From NCBI GenBank assembly GCA_947565265.1, contig CANOFK010000038.1:1-8127 (forward strand): a stretch of 8,127 nucleotides of DNA, read 5' to 3'. Each line of letters begins with the position of its first letter. Positions within the stretch are counted from its first letter, which is position 1. Both the position numbers and the translations under genes were made by a program. Positions 6,090 to 8,127 of the stretch are shown here, piece after piece. The DNA comes from an uncultured Clostridia bacterium. GTDB lineage: Bacteria; Bacillota; Clostridia; Oscillospirales; Acutalibacteraceae. The notes beneath the pieces are model-generated. The model was not told the DNA's origin and ran no database searches. It saw only the letters and a program-made list of their open reading frames with translations.

Positions 6090-6118
6090 ATTCTAATATA
6101 TTCTGCCGCTAAATTCAA
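6090..6118 (-). promoter_or_regulatory. Predicted sigma-A promoter of efp
   Basis: On the minus strand TTGAAT (6118-6113) and TAGAAT (6095-6090) are separated by 17 bases. The -35 has 4 of 6 and the -10 has 5 of 6 consensus bases. The start site should be near 6083, leaving a leader of about 35 bases with the GGGAGG ribosome site. The surrounding DNA is markedly AT-rich compared with the genes. Confidence 0.7.
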
Positions 6119-6162
6119 GGAAAATCCACACATTTTTCCCTTTTTGCCGGGCGCGCACCCAG

Positions 6163-6180
6163 CCGCCCGTTTCGGGGCGG
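6163..6180. other. GC-rich hairpin after the peptidase gene
   Basis: CCGCCC (6163-6168) and GGGCGG (6175-6180) pair around GTTTCG, starting about 29 bases past the peptidase stop codon. An alternative GGGGC/GCCCC stem overlaps it on the minus strand. Neither is followed by a T tract, so termination here would be incomplete and read-through into efp is likely. Confidence 0.45.
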
Positions 6181-6208
6181 ACCTGCCCCGGCTTTCCGGC
6201 CTGCCGCC

Positions 6209-7288
6209 TTACAGTTCCACCAGTTCTTTCGGCGACTTGGTAAGGCTCCGGCAGCCGTCCTCTGTTACCAGCAGCATATCTTCAATGCGTACCCCATACT
6301 TGGCGGGCACGTAGATGCCCGGCTCGTCGGTGATCACCATGCCCGGCGCGCAGGGGGTCTTGTCCCGGTGGGAGAACGCCGGCCATTCGTGGATCTCAAA
6401 GCCCACCCCATGGCCCAGCCCGTGCCCAAAGGTGCCGGGGTAGTCCTTTTCAATAATGTCCCGGGCGATCTTGTCCACGTCGCAGCACAGCATACCGGGT
6501 TTCACCGCGTCGATAACCGCCAACTGTGCCTGCAACACGGTTTCATAAACCTTCCGCTGCTCGTCGTTCACATGGCCCAGGGCCACTGTGCGGGTCATGT
6601 CAGAATGGTAGCCGTCCAGCATGGCGCCGGTGTCCATCGTGATGAAATCGCCCTTCTGCACCGTATTCATGCCGGGTACCGCGTGGCACTGGGAGCCGCT
6701 TTTGCCCGCGGCCACAATCAGGTCAAAGGCCACGGCCTCGGCCCCGTTGTTGCGCATAAAGAACTCGATCTCCAAAGCCAACGCCCGCTCGGTCACGCCC
6801 TCCTTGATAAAGGGCAGGATATGTTCGTACGCCGCGTCGGTAATGGCCTGGGCGGCCTCAATCCTGGCCACCTCCTCCGGGGACTTGATCATCCGCTGCT
6901 CCTTGATGGCCTTGTCCAGGGTGTCGTCCAACACAGCCTCCATGCCATGCTCCTGGAACAGCTTTTCAAAAATCCGGGCGTCCGCCACAGAAAGTTTGTT
7001 AACCTCCATGTACACCTGCTTGGCCCCGTGCTTTTCCAGTAACTCGCAGAGTTTCTCCTTAAAGTCCGTAAAGCCGACCACCGTGCAGTTTTGGGCCGAG
7101 TAGCTGGCCGCCTCCTCATAGCGGAAGTCCTGTAACAGATAGGCCTCCCCCGCCGTGATCAGCAGCGCCCCCGCGTCAGACGGGAACCCGGTAAAATACC
7201 GGCGGTTCCGCTCCGAATAGACCATAATGGCCTTCTGGCTGTCCGTACCAATCAGCTTTTCCGCAATCCGCTCAATGGGGTTTTTCAT
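6209..7288 (-). CDS. M24B metallopeptidase, Xaa-Pro aminopeptidase/dipeptidase type
   Basis: A 359-residue cytoplasmic peptidase expected to release the residue in front of proline from short peptides. The N-terminal creatinase-type domain spans about 1-125 (SERNRRYFTGF at 25-35). The pita-bread catalytic domain spans about 135-359 and has all five metal ligands: D219 (MDTGA), D230 (HSDMTR), H293 (GLGHGVG), E322 (DEPGIY) and E336 (RIED). H202 (CHAVPG) and H300 (EIHEWP) are the usual active-site histidines. The ATG is preceded by AAAGGAT inside the end of yqeG, whose stop codon is only 6 bases upstream, so the two are co-transcribed. Length fits the short YqhT/PepQ-like group rather than the longer PepP. 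Choosing between aminopeptidase and prolidase activity needs an assay. Linkage to efp suits a shared concern with proline-rich proteins. Confidence 0.94.
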   Translation of the reverse strand: MKNPIERIAEKLIGTDSQKAIMVYSERNRRYFTGFPSDAGALLITAGEAYLLQDFRYEEAASYSAQNCTVVGFTDFKEKLCELLEKHGAKQVYMEVNKLSVADARIFEKLFQEHGMEAVLDDTLDKAIKEQRMIKSPEEVARIEAAQAITDAAYEHILPFIKEGVTERALALEIEFFMRNNGAEAVAFDLIVAAGKSGSQCHAVPGMNTVQKGDFITMDTGAMLDGYHSDMTRTVALGHVNDEQRKVYETVLQAQLAVIDAVKPGMLCCDVDKIARDIIEKDYPGTFGHGLGHGVGFEIHEWPAFSHRDKTPCAPGMVITDEPGIYVPAKYGVRIEDMLLVTEDGCRSLTKSPKELVEL

Positions 7289-7294
7289 CTCAAA

Positions 7295-7828
7295 TCATCC
7301 TTTCATCCTATCACGATTTCCGTGCCCCGCATCATGGAATTCCGCCGAAAACCGCTGCCGCAAGCCCCGTTCCAAATACCGCCGCACCCGGAAGGTAAAC
7401 CCTTCCTCCGGCTCCAGCGGGGTCAGCAAAACAGAGCGCATACCGCACAGGTTGGCCCCCAGCACATCGGTAAAGATCTGGTCGCCTATCACCACGCAGC
7501 GGCGGGGCGGTACCTTCAGCAGCCGGGCCGCCCGCAAATAGCCAAAAGGCAGGGGCTTTAGGGCAAAGCTGATGCAGGGCAGCCCAAAACGGGCGGCAAA
7601 CGCGCTTACCCGCTTTTTGTAGTTGTTTGATACGATAACCACCTTAAACCCCGCCTGCACCAGCCCCTGTGCCCAGGCGATTGCCCCAGGCAACGGCTGG
7701 TGGGAGGTATAGGCCGCCACGGTGTTGTCCACATCCAGCAGCACGGCCTGGGCCCCCAGGCCCCGCAAAGCCGCCGGGGTAATGTCCGTAACCCGGCCGC
7801 AAAGGGTAGCCGGTGTAAAAATACCCAT
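7295..7828 (-). CDS. yqeG: YqeG-family HAD phosphatase (subfamily IIIA)
   Basis: A 177-residue cytoplasmic protein of the HAD superfamily, the usual YqeG length. Motif I is LLDVDNTV (residues 30-37; nucleophile D32, acid/base D34), motif II is VIVSNN (S67), the conserved lysine is K91 in ALKPLPFGY, and motif III is VVIGDQIFTDV (D116, D121). The frame is open for 12 more codons upstream, but AAGGAGG at 7841-7835 lies 6 bases before the ATG at 7828, so that start is chosen. The physiological substrate of YqeG is not known to me. In Bacillus the family sits beside the ribosome-biogenesis gene yqeH. The gene is unusual in having a terminator ending 9 bases before its ribosome site. Confidence 0.92.
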   Translation of the reverse strand: MGIFTPATLCGRVTDITPAALRGLGAQAVLLDVDNTVAAYTSHQPLPGAIAWAQGLVQAGFKVVIVSNNYKKRVSAFAARFGLPCISFALKPLPFGYLRAARLLKVPPRRCVVIGDQIFTDVLGANLCGMRSVLLTPLEPEEGFTFRVRRYLERGLRQRFSAEFHDAGHGNRDRMKG

Positions 7829-7850
7829 ATTGGTCCTCCTTGTCGGGAAC

Positions 7851-7876
7851 AAAAAAGCGGGCAAGCTGCCCGCTTT
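7851..7876 (-). terminator. Intrinsic terminator directly upstream of the yqeG ribosome site
   Basis: On the minus strand AAAGCGGGCA (7876-7867) pairs with TGCCCGCTTT (7863-7854) around a 3-base loop, and the T run extends to 7851. The T run ends 9 bases before the AAGGAGG of yqeG (7841-7835). It could end rpsU transcripts, or act as an attenuator of yqeG, since no promoter fits between it and yqeG. Confidence 0.85.
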
Positions 7877-7899
7877 CTTTCAGGTTTGTAACCTGAAAG
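7877..7899. other. Perfect 10-bp hairpin abutting the yqeG terminator
   Basis: CTTTCAGGTT (7877-7886) and AACCTGAAAG (7890-7899) are exact reverse complements with a 3-base loop. It touches the terminator stem without a gap, so the minus-strand RNA would form two stacked hairpins in tandem. It may add to termination or be a binding site of an RNA-binding protein. Confidence 0.6.
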
Positions 7900-7971
7900 C
7901 ATATGGAGAACCCACACGCTCTCATAAACGGCCACCCAATCCCTGATGCTATGCCCGGCCCCAAAACCCAT

Positions 7972-8008
7972 ACAGGCGTATGGCGTGCCCCGCACGCCTT
8001 ATGCCTGT
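7972..8008. other. Long hairpin between rpsU and yqeG
   Basis: Two perfect stem parts, ACAGGC/GCCTGT (6 bp, 7972-7977 with 8003-8008) and GGCGTGC/GCACGCC (7 bp, 7982-7988 with 7992-7998), are joined by a 4-by-4 element GTAT/TTAT. Read as plus-strand RNA, that element pairs too except for one mismatch. Read as minus-strand RNA it keeps only two pairs. There is no T tract. The stretch 7829-8035 holds no gene I can support. Besides this hairpin, the 10-bp hairpin and the terminator, I see no tRNA or clear promoter in it. Confidence 0.5.
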
Positions 8009-8035
8009 CCCCCTACCGGGTCTTGCTGTCAGACC

Positions 8036-8127
8036 TTACTTATACTTCCGCTTGCGGGCCGCCTCGGACTTTTTCTTGCGCTTTACCGAGGGCTTTTCAT
8101 AAGCCTCGCGCTTGCGAACCTCCTGGA
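8036..8127 (-). CDS. rpsU: Ribosomal protein S21, C-terminal part
   Basis: The minus strand reads from the window edge to a TAA stop at 8036-8038. The last 30 residues include EVRKREAYEKPSV followed by KRKKKSEAARKRKYK, the strongly conserved basic C-terminus of bacterial S21, a protein of the 30S subunit. The 5' half lies outside the window. In many Firmicutes rpsU is followed by yqeY, but here the next gene is yqeG after a structured gap. Confidence 0.93.
   Translation of the reverse strand, partial: QEVRKREAYEKPSVKRKKKSEAARKRKYK

Noticed and set aside
7829..7864. Upstream start giving YqeG a 12-residue extension
   Set aside because: The AAGGAGG site lies within it, right before the ATG at 7828, and the extension would run through the terminator stem.
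7606..7995. Overlapping minus-strand frames of 129 and 106 codons upstream of yqeG
   Set aside because: They run through two hairpins and a terminator and continue out of frame into yqeG. No ribosome site or conserved motif is seen.
7900..8035. Possible tRNA or T-box leader after rpsU
   Set aside because: No T-arm GTTCRA sequence, no cloverleaf and no T-box consensus could be found.

Overview
The window looks like chromosomal DNA of a GC-rich member of the Clostridia, most likely a gut Oscillospiraceae/Ruminococcaceae-type anaerobe. This rests on the gene set (a CD1247-type coiled-coil/zinc-ribbon protein next to efp, a Na+-pump decarboxylase beta subunit, a YqeG phosphatase), strong AGGAGG-type ribosome binding sites and sigma-A-type promoters. 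All nine genes I accept lie on the minus strand, so transcription runs from high to low coordinates.

From the right edge: the 3' end of rpsU (ribosomal protein S21) is followed by about 200 bases without a gene. These carry three hairpins, the last an intrinsic terminator ending only about 10 bases before the ribosome binding site of yqeG. yqeG (HAD phosphatase) is followed 6 bases later by an M24 Xaa-Pro-type aminopeptidase gene. Next comes efp (elongation factor P) with its own promoter, and then a CD1247-like protein with an unusual Cys/His-rich triple repeat. This is a housekeeping block concerned with ribosome and translation functions.

The middle (about 4900 to 3226) is a separate unit. 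A near-consensus promoter drives a leader of roughly 220 bases containing a GGGGGAGTAG element, several hairpins and a strong intrinsic terminator, so it looks like a riboswitch or other attenuator. It leads to an oadB-type gene for the membrane beta subunit of Na+-translocating decarboxylases. A 69-residue membrane protein follows that repeats the beta subunit's G-x-I-G-x-A-D-G-x-T-S signature. A terminator closes the unit. No carboxyltransferase or biotin-carrier gene is present here.

The left part (3107 to 1) is a sugar-use operon: a promoter with a perfect TATAAT, an SSS-family Na+/solute symporter, a cytoplasmic GH27 alpha-galactosidase and a small Cys-rich protein starting one base after the galactosidase stop codon. 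A large hairpin lies beyond it at the window edge. The likely logic is Na+-driven uptake of a galactose-containing solute followed by intracellular cleavage. The decarboxylase beta subunit next door belongs to a family that exports Na+, but any functional link between the two units is inference.

The best candidates for something undescribed are the oadB leader RNA, the small OadB-motif protein and the Cys/His-repeat insertion in the CD1247-like protein.
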